Positions 31,651 through 43,527 of a stretch of DNA of 64,000 nt are shown one piece after another. Each line of letters opens with the position of its first letter. Position 1 is the first letter of the stretch. Made by a program: the position numbers and the translations under genes. Source of the DNA: Diogma glabrata (lineage: Eukaryota > Arthropoda > Insecta > Diptera > Cylindrotomidae); NCBI GenBank assembly GCA_963693315.1, contig OY856188.1:203000050-203064049 (forward strand), written 5' to 3'. The notes under the pieces are model-generated. The model searched no databases. It was given only the letters and a program-made list of their open reading frames with translations, and was not told the DNA's origin.

Positions 31651-31930
31651 CATACTTTCAATTTTATATATATTCAATATTTATTTAGCATGATGACTCG
31701 AATGCGAATTGCAAAAAACAGTAGCAATACAACTTTAAAAAACTGCATTATAGATCAATTTTTTAAAATTCGTAAAAACAAATTTTTATTATTTTTATGA
31801 ATTCATGAATAAAAAGAAAATAATTTTAATGGTATTTAATAAGAATTAAAAAAAAAAAAATAAAAAAATGTACCACACCAGGAATTGAACTCACGACGTA
31901 TAGAATCTCAGTCGACCTCGATATCCACAT
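31651..31930 (-). repeat. Possible tRNA-derived repeat
   Basis: The minus strand contains GTGAGTTCAATTCCTGG, which resembles the B box of a tRNA promoter. It is followed by TGTGGTACATTTTTTTA. The A-rich block next to it (TGAATAAAAAGAAAATAATTTT) resembles sequence near 63895. No tRNA cloverleaf could be drawn, so this is at most a decayed SINE or tRNA pseudogene. Confidence 0.3.
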
Positions 31931-34900
31931 CGCAATTTGAAACGTTAAGAAATGATAGATATATTTCATATTTAAAAATATTTTGCCCTTTAAAAATGTA
32001 CTTATATTAAAAATGGTAACGCGAATATATAAATTTTACTCCATAGAAAATTGCACAACACGGCTAAAGAAGGTTTCACTTCTTAAAGTATGGCAAGTAG
32101 TTGATTAATTTTTGAGCGATATTTAACGGAATGGGGTCTACCGATCTGTTTTTGTTTTCTACGCTCAGTAACATTAATCGAATTGGATTTAAATTGGTGA
32201 TAAGCGTAAGTGATAATTTTCTGTGATAGATTAACTTTGAAATTTGAAATAAGTATGATGGAGCATTATTAATATATCATTTGATTCACTTAGTTTGAGT
32301 GATCGATTTAAACTTTGATGAAAATAAAATATTAATTTTTCAGCACCGCACCATCTATTGCGAAAACATGTACACCAAAAATATAACCACAATTTGTTCA
32401 AGGTAGGGTAGATAAAAGTCAATTTGAGCATTTATAAAATAAGACGGTATTATAAATCTAACAACTACACATTGAGTCAAGAACATTTACCCTTCTACGT
32501 CGCTAACTGCAGTTTTTTATAAATAACTTTTATATTTCAACGATCATTAAATTAATTATATTTCTTGATTAAAAAAATTTTTTTTAATTAAACTCAACCA
32601 ATTACCATAATCCACAATAAATTACAACGAATTTGAATAAATTAAAAATTTCAATGAAGTACTCGAGTTGTAACATAAAGTTTTTACTGTCTTGTGACGT
32701 CGTCATATTCACATTTTATGTCTTTTAATTTTGTTGCTGTGTAATAAATCTCTGTTGGATATATTCGTTATTTTTTTATTATTTATTTATTATTCTGATG
32801 ATTTTTTTTTGTCTTATATCAAAATTTTGTTTGTTTTATTCGTTTGTGATCATTTGCTTCATATATAAAGTAAATATGTTTTCTTATAGAGTTTTTCTTT
32901 TGTTTATATATGTATATATTTTTTTATTGTTTAACAAAATGAAAATCTAAAGAACAAAAAAAAAACGAATGGAAAAATAACGATACGAATTACGAACAGA
33001 GAAAATCTTTTATTTTATATTAACATTTCATTTACAGTAAACAGATGTAAGTATTATAAAGTTTACGATTTCAAAGTTGTTTTTGTTTTGTTATTTTGGT
33101 ATATTTTGGAAAACTTTGAACTCGTCGACATTAGAATTATTTGCTTCGAAAAAATTTAATTCTTTGAAGGTAACGTTTAGTTTTATAACTTTGCAAAGGA
33201 GGGATGAAGTTAAGGTTAGGATCGATTATAGAAGATTTTAGAAGATTTGTTAAAAATTATGAGTTCTGTCACTTTTACCTGGCACTTTTACCTGAGAGTT
33301 GGCAGTTGGCACTGAAAACAATTTTAAGGATATTAACTTTGATTACAGTTTCATTCTTACATTTTTTTCAGAGAGGATAAAATGTGATTAAACGCCACTA
33401 TGGCACTTGCTTCTGAGTCCATAAGGCGGCAGTAAATAACTTTTATATTGTTTCGGCGGCAGTAAAGTGTCGCCATTTTATTTTCATATTTTTACGGCGG
33501 TAGTAAAGTAACATGTTGTTTTGAAAAACATTTGATGTATTAATTTCATATTTATCAAAAATTTAAACGTTTACCGAAAAAATAGTGTATTTAACTCAGA
33601 GCTGAAGTGACTTTTTGTGTTTCGTCTTTCCAAAGGTCGATCGCCAAACTATAGACTCAACACAAAAAATAACACTTTCGCTCCTAATTAAATAATAAAC
33701 TATTTTCACTCGAAATTATTTTTTAGATAAAGTTAACATATTTCATTTAATTTTTTTAAAAATTGTCTATGTTTCCTTAGAGACAAATAACTAATATTTT
33801 CTTTTCATACACAACATTTCCCTATTTTCTTTTCTACTTTTCCAAGAATCACGAAAGTACTGCAAACTAAAAACCAACGACAATTTTCGCCATTTTGTTT
33901 ATGCATTAAACTGAAGTGAAACATTTTGAAGGAGACGATGGTGGGTTTATAAGTTTTGATACTTAAAATAATTAGAGATATTGGATTCTTTGATTAGGAG
34001 TAGAATTATTGTAGCATAAGCTGAGTCTTAAGTAGTGGGTCTTCAATCATGCGTTTTGAGTCTTGAGTTCCAAACTATTACAACGTCTTCAAGTCATGTA
34101 TGAAAGCTCCTTTCAAACCCACCATTGTACCTCTGAATAAAATCATTCTTTCCGTGCTCTTACATATTCAAATGAACATTGAATAATTAAAAAAAGAACA
34201 TAACACAAATTATTTCTTGTTTCTTATGATTTATTTCCAACTTGCAAGATATTCTCTTATAGTTCTTATGATTTGCTGTGAATATATAAATAAGACAAAA
34301 AATGGAATATTGTTGGTTCATATAAAATATAAACAAGATGGTTAAAGGAATATATAGCAGCAACAAAAACAGCAAGAAGATGGAAAAAATGAAATGAAAC
34401 GAAGACATATTACCCTCTAACTAAGATATATACTCATTGCGCGCATTTCAAAGATGATGGGTGATTATTTTTTTCCTTGGTTCTTATACAAGTTGAATTA
34501 AATGGGAGGGTTAGAGAAGAATTATTATGTTTATGTATTTTGTTTGGTTGTTTTTTTTGCTTTGTTGAAGATATATATTTTTGTTTATGTTTCGTAAAGA
34601 AACGAACGAAGAAGAAATAAAAAATAATATTTGTTAGTTGTTATAAGAGATCTTTCATATAAAATAAATTAGTAATTTTGAAGTGGATTCTACTTTTTAC
34701 TATATTTCTATATTTTTTCAACGAGGTGAAATTAGTGGATAAAACCGTAATGGTTGTCTTGATCCTGTTAAAGAGTTTTATCGTTAAAGAGTTTTATCTA
34801 GGTAAAGAGTTTTATCATTTTCGAAGTGCGAATGTCTTTACGACTAAAAAAAAAAACTATTGTTAAATTAAACTCATATTTATTTTGAACCAGCCTGTTT

Positions 34901-35353
34901 GATGTGTTTATCAAAGCTTTTCTAATGCTTAGGCAGTATGCATAGAATTTATAACTGTGGGATTTACATCTATCAAAAATAATAGAAATCGTTTAAGTTG
35001 GTTAGCAACGAAATTTTTGGTGACTTTCCTACCGTGGTCGACGCAATCTTTATATAATTTTTTGCTCATCTCTCAAATAAATCAGTCACTAAAACGGTTG
35101 GAAATGGTTCTCTTGAACGCCTTTTAAGAAAGATCTTAAAATATCTTAACTGGTACTACTTGTTTCCGTCAATAAACGATGATTTTTTTGAGTTTCTTAA
35201 CACAGAAAATCAAAAATTTACTGTAGCTAACACAGAAAAGTTAGTCGGGTCACTTGTTTTTGATTAATTATCAGTTATTTCAGTTATTTCGAGTTAGTTT
35301 AAGTTTTTGATTAGAATTGAAAAATCTCAAATTTTTAAATCTTTTATCTAATA
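31931..35353. other. AT-rich DNA without recognised gene
   Basis: No motif-bearing frame. Small features: three copies of a CGGCGGCAGTAAA-like motif at about 33424-33505, and three near-tandem GTTAAAGAGTTTTATC units at 34767-34820. The rest is poly-A/T-rich. Confidence 0.5.
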
Positions 35354-36045
35354 TTTTTTTTTTAATAAAATGTGTTGTGTAGTAGGCATTACAATATGTG
35401 TCACAACAACACATAAAAACCTTTTAAGAACAAGGTCCCACAACAACATGCGTTCTAAGAATGTTAATGGACGCAAATCTTTTTTTTTGTTTTTTTATTT
35501 TTTTTTTGTTAAATAATGGATAACTAAACAATAAATCCCATCACATTTAAAATATGACATAGGCCAATATTTCGTGACAGGATAGAGAAAATAAAAATAA
35601 AATAAGAAATAAAAAGCAAATTTATTTTATAAATTTGCAAGAACAAAACTAAAATGGGTTTGCCAATAGTCCAGCTAATGGCATAATCCTTGATAATGTA
35701 ACGTACTATCAATGATTAAAGCTCAGATATATTTTTATATGAAAGCTCGATTCTTCGAGCAAGTTACAGGGTGTCATCATCAAGGAATATTCATTAGCTA
35801 AGATTGAGAGTGTTACCGTTGACTAAATACAGTTCATCCGCCAGCACCCCTAAGATATCACCTTGGCTAGTTATATCTCACTGTTATTGCCAGTGGTATG
35901 TGATATCTCACGTTAACTCATATTTCAATAGCAGGAGCTGGAGTAAGCAGGCTTGTCACACCCGTAGATCAAAAATAAAAAATAAAATTAACAAATTAAA
36001 ATAAAAACTGATCCCTCCATGCGTATATTGATACCTCCATGCGTA
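35354..36045 (-). mobile_element. Internally deleted LINE-beta derivative (both ends kept, ORF lost)
   Basis: 35354-35486 matches the 3' end of LINE-beta (T-run, AATAAAATGTGTTGTGTA, GTGTCACAACAACACATAAA, then the last ORF bases). 35487-36045 matches the 5' UTR (ATGGATAACTAA, ATATGACATA, GCCAATATTTCGTGA, then the pseudoknot block). About 3 kb, essentially all of ORF2, is missing; the junction lies in a T-rich tract found at both original positions. It is either a deletion derivative or a SINE-like non-autonomous partner. Confidence 0.85.
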
Positions 36046-37420
36046 TAATCGCTCGAGTAATATAATCGCTCAATCCAATTTATGACCCATTCTGTTTCTA
36101 TAAAAATTCTTAATTTTTTCGACAAAAAAATTATCAAATCAAAAAAACAAACTAAGAACAAGAAGAATGAAAATTTAAATTTTCCAAAATAAAAGCAAAA
36201 AATATTTAAAACCCAATATTTTCTTTTCTCCTTTTACCGCCTTAACTCTTGAATTCTTTTTTCGTAGTCAATTCTCGTACCAACATTAAAATAATAAAAA
36301 CAGAACAAAAACCTTTTTTTCTAATTTTATTTTTTGGTTACTTCTAAATCCTTTAAAAAGCAATTAAAAAATGAAATTTATGACTTTCATTTCAATGTTA
36401 AGAGAATAGAATATTAAAGATGAGAATAGTTAAATAATAAAATGAGGAAAGAAAATTGTGAGTACACTGGATGAAAGAGATGGGACGGCCAAACATGCAA
36501 AACTTACTTTATTAAGATTTTATTTTTACAACGGTTTTTCCATTGAGTTTTCAAAAACTTTCTGCTTTTTCTACTGTTACAATAATCCATCTTGACATCT
36601 GTTTCGCTGTTGTTTTGTGTTTTCCAGTCAGTTTTGGAAAAACGAATTTTCTGTTTCAAAAAACCCATCTAGTAGTCATTTTCATATTCAAATAAAAAAA
36701 TTCAGAATACATCACAAAAAATCAATAACTTTTTCTGCTTTATTATTTCCATCACTCCCATTATCTCTATTACCATTTCAGTTTTTCTTTATGTTTTCTT
36801 GTAATTTTTCTTATACAATAATAATTTCATTTTTCCTTGCAAAAATAGCAGAAACAAAAAATAACTTTTGATGATGAATTATTCAGTTCATGATTCAAGA
36901 ACGAAGTTTATAAATTCTGTTTGTTTCTTTGAAGAACAAAAAAAAACAAAGAAAAGAAAATTCTTATAAATTTTTCTTATTTTTCAACATGAAATTTTTA
37001 TTTATATTTTCTTCTGTAGTCTTTTTGTTAAATATATTGTATATCCTTACAATATATTATGTTATAGTCAAAAAAAATATACAAAATTTTGTACTTCTAC
37101 TATTTGTCTATTTCTCATACTAAAAATAAATAAATAATTGAAAATTTTAGCAAAAATTTTAATGCAGTTCGATTTTTCTACTTCAATAAATAATGTCTAA
37201 AGTTTTCGCTGGAATAATTTATAATTTATGACGTTTGTTGCCGGAAATATCCTTGAAGTGAAAATATCGTTGATCAAAAATACAATTATCAGTATCCATT
37301 TGGTCTTTGTTTTCGGTACTTTATTGCTTCATGATCTGTTAGCTTTTTCCTGAAGCTATCTATATTCATTACTGGTTTTAAGAAGATGTTAAAAAACAAA
37401 ATGAGCATAAACTTCAGTCT
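36046..37420. other. AT-rich DNA without recognised gene
   Basis: Short frames at 36617-36871 and 36929-37123 encode Phe/Ser/Ile/Lys-rich strings typical of poly-A/T DNA and have no family motif. Confidence 0.5.
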
Positions 37421-37490
37421 ACACTGAAAAAAAATTGGTCACTACAACCTCTTTTGGGCCAAACAAGTCTTCACTGTCATATATTTTTTT
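37421..37490. mobile_element. Second copy of the 2344 MITE left end
   Basis: CACTGAAAAAAAATTGGTC-CTACAA-CTCTTTTGGGCCAA parallels 2344-2390. The pairing right half is absent here. Confidence 0.5.
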
Positions 37491-38669
37491 TGGATAATTT
37501 TATATCCTCGCCTTTTTAATATTTTTATGAAAAGATCGTTTAAAAATACATAGCTAATACTGCCAAAACCAAAAACCGTGAATTGGTATAATGATAATTG
37601 CAAGAAAATCGTGGATCGTCGTCAAGGTCAAACTCTATCATCAGGACACAACTGCGATTACAAAAAAATATGAAAATACAGCTTAACAAGTAAAAGAGAT
37701 GGCAAGGAATGATCGCAGGATATATACACAAAACGGCTTAATACAGAAGTGCAGAAAGGTCGCCATCAAATACACTAACACTAGACCAACAAAGGATAAA
37801 CCTTGCCAAACCCTAACAAAACATTACCAACAGCTTCAATAAAAGCAATGAGTCGTTTAAATACAGCTACAAAGAAAATGAATGAAACGAAATATGGCAT
37901 TAAAAGTTTAAAAATTTAATGACATAATTTATCTGTGTCATTAAACACATGAATTTTCAATCATTAAATTTTCTCAAACAAAAAAATTAACGAATTTGTA
38001 ATTGTTTAACGTTTGTTGTCATTAATAACATGTATTGTGGCATTAAAATATAAAAAATAAAAAATTATGACCAATTTGCCTAATTTAATGATAAAGTATC
38101 CTAATTTTATGACATATTCATGTTTTGACATAATTTTATGATTTTTGTTCATTGATTTATGTTCTATTTTGAAAAATTTATGAAATTTTAGCATAGAGTT
38201 ATGAAATAGTTACCGTTAAGACATCATCTTGGCACGTAGCTATTCAACAAGAAATTAGTTTTACTTTCACTTTCTTTCGAGTCGTCCCGACTTTTAGTAA
38301 CAACTTAAATTAGAAAATAATTATTTTACAGTTCAATAAAAATAATAATAATAAAATAGTGGAAAGTGAATAATTAATAATAATAATAAAAGTGAATAAT
38401 TTAGAATAATAAAAACAACGGTAAGTTTGTGTATTTATTTGCAACTTTTTTGTGTATTCATAAATAACGTACATAACGGGACTCTTTAAAATTATTGGTA
38501 TATAGAGCTTTTTCCCAAAAATATTGTGACAGCTCAAATCAGCTGTTTTAATTTGTGCATGTAAAATAATCAAAATTGATTGATTTTCCTTGCAAATTTG
38601 GTTATTTTGATTGCACTTAAAAGTGTTTTAAAAGTGAATTTTTGAAAACAATAATTAATTAAATTGTTA

Positions 38670-39321
38670 ATTGTGTTGTGTTCTTAAGTTTTTAATGCAT
38701 TAGGGATACTGAAATAATTAAAATCGCATTAAAATGTGGAAATTAAATCAACCTTCATTTCTTCAGAAATGAAGTTTCATTTAATTTCCATATTTTCATT
38801 TCGGTTTATTTACAAAAAACTAACAATATCAAATACTTTAGTTTAGTGTAAAATACCAGTAATAAAGTGTAAAATAATAATAAAAAAAGTTCAGAGACAA
38901 TATTATATAAAATTGGTAATTAAATAAAATTGGGAAATTCTAATAAAATTATGCATATATGTATGTACATTAGTACATATAGTGGAAATTATAATTTTCG
39001 ATTCTGTTAACAGGAACAGTTTTTGGTGCCTGGAAAACATGGTAATTACCTGTTGCGTATTTCAATGTGGAATGAGAAGTGGAAAAGATTTAGTGAAGTT
39101 TTTCAGGTTCCCTAAACAAGAGACTCGACGGAAACAATTATCAATTTTATATAATATTGTCTCTGAACTTTTTTTATTATTATTTTACACTTTATTATTG
39201 TTATTTTACACTAAACTAATGTATTTTCAGAAATGAAGGTTCATTTAATTTCCATATTTTTATGCTATTTTAATTATTTCACTATCCCTAATGCATAAAA
39301 AACTTAAGAGCACAACACAAT
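38670..39321. repeat. Inverted repeat enclosing the THAP exon
   Basis: Left arm 38670-38921 and right arm 39136-39321 pair through GTTCAGAGACAATATTATAT, AGTGTAAAATA, GAAATGAA, and TTGTGTTGTG...CTTAAG. The arms differ by an extra ~66 bp in the left. The loop 38922-39135 contains the THAP reading frame, whose 3' end runs into the right arm. Confidence 0.8.
39039..39135 (+). pseudogene. THAP zinc-finger N-terminus, truncated
   Basis: From ATG at 39039: MVITCCVFQCGMRSGKDLVK then FFRFPKQETRRKQ. The C-C-x-x-x-C, a basic linker and FFRFP followed by basic residues are the start of the THAP DNA-binding domain, found in P-element transposases and related host proteins. The later Cys-x-x-His pair is missing because the frame runs into the inverted-repeat arm (LSILYN...), so the exon is cut. 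The longer frame 38982-39236 adds 19 upstream codons with no family pattern. It probably came from a THAP-bearing transposon. Confidence 0.7.
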
Positions 39322-39706
39322 TTGGAGTTTGATCATGTGTGGAAAGCCTGCGCAAAATATAGATTATGCGAAATAGAGGACAACACCACCAAAGTTATAT
39401 TAAAATAATGGCCATATTATACATTACCATCAGGCTTCAGATTGGTAAACATTATCTGCTTTTCGTATATAAATACATAATACATACAATTCCAGTAAAT
39501 GTCAAATGTCAAATGTCAAATTTAAGACCAACCTGAAATTTGTTACTATACCATTTTTCTTTCAAACTGAGAATTGTTACTTTCAATGTGAGAACAGTAA
39601 CTTTCAGTGGAATAGTACCTTTCAATTTGAGAATTATTAGTAGTCTTATAATAAGAATTATTCCAATATCTTTGCTATATCTTTCCTTAATTATTTATAG
39701 ATTGAT

Positions 39707-40075
39707 ATGGATTTTTCGACCATTAATGTGGATAATTCTACCAAATTGCCATCCACTTGGAATACAAACACACCACCAGTAGAAGACCACCTCAACTTCT
39801 TAAAGAAATGCGATTTTCATGTCCAACCCATAAAACTATGCATAGGCGATAGTATTCAAGATATACAGGAAATTTTTGTTTATTTTGATACTATCAAGTA
39901 TTCATTCAATAGCCTCATTAGAGCAGTCGACATATGCTTTAAAATGTTTTATGTCTTTAATTTGAAATTTCCGTCTCCTGCAGAATTGTTTTGGAGATTT
40001 GTTGGATATCACCTTTCTAATTTAAACAGTAAAAACCAAAATATTCGAAAACGTATATTTTATCTGAATTTTTAA
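39707..40075 (+). CDS. 122-codon ORF of unknown function beside the THAP exon
   Basis: Begins MDFSTINVDNSTKLPSTWNT and reads HLNFLKKCDFHVQPIKLCIG, IQDIQEIFVYFDTIKYSF, LIRAVDICFKMFYVFNLKF and FPSPAELFWRFVGYHL. The frame is free of stops, has four Cys and a varied residue mix, and reads like a real coding exon. I recognise no named domain. It resembles small ORFs of the 'VYFD...AVDICFK...FP' style that I associate loosely with insect repetitive DNA, but I cannot name the family. With the THAP piece upstream, it may be the second coding block of one transposon. Confidence 0.55.
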   Translation: MDFSTINVDNSTKLPSTWNTNTPPVEDHLNFLKKCDFHVQPIKLCIGDSIQDIQEIFVYFDTIKYSFNSLIRAVDICFKMFYVFNLKFPSPAELFWRFVGYHLSNLNSKNQNIRKRIFYLNF

Positions 40076-40887
40076 AAAACAAATAAAAAGTGTGAATTTC
40101 AAAATTTAATTTGTTTTTCATTTTTCAATCTTCTCTTTAACTTTTTTCAGTGGGATAGGGACACACAGATGACAGTATGTAAAATAAATAAAATAAAAAT
40201 GTGTTTTTCTATATTAACAACTCAAAAGCCCTGCGTTTTTGTTAAGAACGACTCCAAAATTTTAATTTTAATATGACCTTAATGTTAAGTTCTGATTAAG
40301 GTCCTGAAGTGAGATTTATTATTTAATGACTTATTCATAATTTAATGTTTGTTTTGGATTAAAATAATGTCAAATATCAGAAAAAAGATGATGCCAAAGT
40401 CATGATTATAATGTCTGCTGTCATACTAACAATGTTCGTTAAATTATGACGTTTTTTCATTGATTTGATGATAATATTTCATTAAGACCCATCATGTTTA
40501 TTAATGAATATCTTTCATAAAGTTACGCAACGATTCATAGAATTATGAAAAAAAATTTTTATGAAACAATGTCGTATGACGTTGTTTAATGAAATTTCAT
40601 AATTTAACTATTGGCATTTCGTTAATACAATGACATGTTTCTTCGGCTGAAAAACAATGTTAAAGTCTTTAATATAATGTTTTATGTCGTTCTATTCCAG
40701 TACTTTTTTCTTTCAGTGTGCCAATACTACTTTTATACTTAATTGAGCACGATAAAGCCTGAATTAATAGAAAAGTTATACTAACCAAATATATTCGCCA
40801 TATTAAGGAGGTAAATATAAATTGAGGTTAAATGGGAGTACCAAATTTTTTAATTATTTTAAGCCAATGGAATATACAGTTGGTTTA

Positions 40888-42243
40888 GTGTACACTAGGG
40901 CTTCTCTCCCGGGATCCCGTTGTCCCGGGATCCCGCAGTGAAAAAGACTCATGAGAAATCCCGGGAATCAAGGTGGTTCCCGGGATTTCTCGTTGTTTTG
41001 GAATTTGTTTGATTTGTATGTTTAACACTATTTTTTTGAAGATGAAAAGGACAGTTGCAAGAAAATTACATATATTAATGCTTTTATATTTTATTTGTAT
41101 AGTAAAATTTCGCTACAAAATTCAATTAAATTTTGATTTAAAATCCCAAAATATAAATTTACAACAGAAAACGCGTAAACAATATTTCACTGGGCCAGTC
41201 AACCATAAAACGAATAAAATTTTTTTAGTGGAGCATTTTGTTTATATGCAGTGGCTGTTTACAGATTACGTAACGAAATGTTTACCATTTCAACCTTCTC
41301 CTCCCTTACGGAACACATTGTAACAAGCAACAATGACAATTTTCTTCCAACCGTACCAATCCTCCTTCGCACCCTAAGGCCGTTACGCAATTTGTGAACA
41401 ACCCACAATGGGATATTTCGTGTTTAAATAATAAACAAATTGAGAAACAATAAGTCCTTTCCTCTTAAAGTGTATGCTTTAATACATATCCTTTCATTTA
41501 TGGCTTCTGTTGTATTCTTTAAATGTTGGATTCATGAGAAAATTTTCTCAAAATTATGAGATTTTTCTACGTTGTCCACTCACTAAAATCGCATTCAATA
41601 AAATGATAATTCTAAACCAATTTTTCCAAAAAATGACAGCAGTTCTAATTCAGCATTATGAAAAGAACACTTGAAAGTAAGGAAAATGGAAATACACATT
41701 TTGAAATTTGATTTGTGTATGAAAAGACACATATTTGCCAGTACCACTGATGGACCACTGACGAAATATGAAAGGTTCAGCGGTAGTAAGCATCAACTAT
41801 TGCACACGGACTGCATTTAGCTGATGTGATGTGCTTAATAAAAAACAATCGAGTAATGATTTAACTGTATCAGATTACGAGGCAAGCGTTAAGGCAAGTT
41901 AAATTAAAACACAATTTTTTGACATCTCTATATTTATTATAAATCGACTCGGAAAAGTTTTCTTTCAGTCTCAAAACTTGCTCTCAAAAAAATGGTTTAG
42001 CTTTCTTCGAGAAGGAAAGCTTAGTTTTCGAAATCGATAGTTTTATAATAAATATTAAGATATCAAAAAAGTGTGTTTAAACTGCACTCCAACAATTATC
42101 TCATATCTATTTTAGCTTAAAAACTGGCTTTTAATTTACTATATTTTATCCCGGGAAATCCCGGGATCCCGGGATATATGCGATTTTATCCCGTCATCCC
42201 GGGAAACAAAATTTTGCGGGAAATGAGAAGCCCTAGTGTACAC
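40888..42243. mobile_element. Non-autonomous hAT element with 8-bp duplication GTGTACAC
   Basis: GTGTACAC occurs at 40888-40895 and 42236-42243. The ends are TAGGGCTTCTC and its exact complement GAGAAGCCCTA (element 40896-42235, 1340 bp). Subterminal regions carry repeated TCCCGGGAT/ATCCCGGGA motifs, which can bind transposase in hAT elements. The interior shows no transposase motif; the frame at 40973-41323 is not conserved-looking. Confidence 0.92.
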
Positions 42244-42261
42244 TGATCGAAGCAGTGTATT

Positions 42262-42915
42262 ATTTTTCTCGGGCTACCGACATAAGGCCCGGCGTTAAAT
42301 CCTCGGCGACAAAACGCCCGCCGACAAAATGCCCGGAGACAAAAACCCCTGAGGACATAAGGCCCGGCGACAAAGTCCCCAGAAACAAGAATCCCAAGAA
42401 CAAGAATCCCACTTTCACTTTCACCGCCAAACACTCCGATTTATATAATTTAATTCTATTTGGTTTTAAAGAAGATGGGGGGGGGGAGGGGGGTTATCTT
42501 TGATCGAAGGTCTGCAAGGTCGCAGAAGCGAGTCAAATAAAATGAATATAGAAACCAAGAATTATATAACCCTATTCAATAAAATTAATATAAAAACTAA
42601 GAATTATAGAACCCTATTCATAATTTTGACTAAGGACGGAAATTTTAGAAAGGGAATAACAAAGAGGGGAGGGGTGCTACAGTTGATCGAAGGTCTGCAA
42701 GATCGCAGAAGCGAGTCAAATAAAATTAATATAGATTTTGAAAATTAATAGAATATTATTTTTCGATTTTGGCATGATTTTTTGTCCCGGGTGTTTTGTC
42801 GCCGCGGGGATTTTGTCCCAGGCGTTTTGTTATCGCGGGCCTTTTGTCCCGGGCGTTTTGTCGCGGGCTTTTTGTCGCCGGGGATTTTAGGAGCGGGCCT
42901 TCTGACTGCCTCCCA
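42262..42915. mobile_element. Inverted-repeat element built on a CCCGGCGACAAAA motif
   Basis: Left end 42262-42380 and right end 42775-42915 (opposite strand) consist of repeated GCCCG-(G/C)-CGACAAAA units. Between them two direct copies of a ~180-bp block start GATCGAAGGTCTGCAAG (at 42501 and 42681). It is GC-rich against an AT-rich background. Frames here simply translate the repeats. Confidence 0.75.
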
Positions 42916-43527
42916 TTTTTCTCTATTTTTTAAATTTAATTTTCCAGCAACTTTTTGTTCGCTTGTGTAAATAATTTCATTCTGTAATAATTTGATGGTG
43001 CTAAATAAGTACACCGAATTCTGACGTTTCATTATGGTGAGTAAAAATTTGAAAAGACAAAAATCTTACCTCCTACTATAGAGAAAAAAACAATAATTTT
43101 AATTCACAATAATTTATAAAAAAACAATAATTTCAGTGTAATGTAAAAAAAATTAAAGAAAAAAACAATAAAAAATGTGCCATGCCAGCACCATGAAGGT
43201 GCTGAAATTTCACAACTCTGAGATATCAAGACTTCAGTCTGGGTTAAGGATTTTTATATAGTTTTCGGCAAAATACTTTTATGAGGACATTGTTTTTAGT
43301 TTTGGGCAGCGATGTATATCAAATATAAAACTCTTTGTGAAAGTACAAGTATTTTTTATATCTGTTTAGAAATTTATTACAAAACAAACACGAAATATTA
43401 AAACGTTGCGGGAAAATTATAACAGATCATAAATTAATATTACTTAGTGAAAAGATGATACACCCAGCAAACTACTCAAAAACCTCTTCAATTTCAAGCA
43501 AACTACTCAAAAACCTCTATAAGAAAA
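42916..43527. other. Spacer with possible decayed tRNA-like repeat
   Basis: The minus strand near 43230-43160 reads CTCAGAGTTGTGAAATTTC and then GGCATGGCACATTTTTTATTG, similar in tail to the candidate at 31.87 kb. Otherwise nothing recognised. Confidence 0.3.

Larger units (their letters stand above)
37850..40720. mobile_element. Decayed element with THAP exon and ATTAATG-rich flanks
   Basis: Both flanks (37850-38220 and 40280-40690) hold many degenerate copies of AATTTAATGACATAATT-type sequence in both orientations, as subterminal repeats do. The right limit may be TTTTTTCTTTCAGTG at 40718. An inverted repeat and two coding pieces lie between. The left end was not found with confidence (the CACTGAAA at 37421 is one candidate), so the element limits are inference. 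Confidence 0.5.

Noticed and set aside
31860..31930. tRNA gene
   Set aside because: Only a B-box-like string is present; no acceptor stem or anticodon arm could be drawn.
36617..37123. Phe/Ile-rich ORFs suggesting membrane proteins
   Set aside because: Composition is what T-rich DNA gives by default; no start context or conserved pattern.
40973..41323. 116-codon ORF inside the hAT element
   Set aside because: Lys/Phe/Ile-rich, no hAT transposase motif, and not joined to the real hAT relic at 62 kb.
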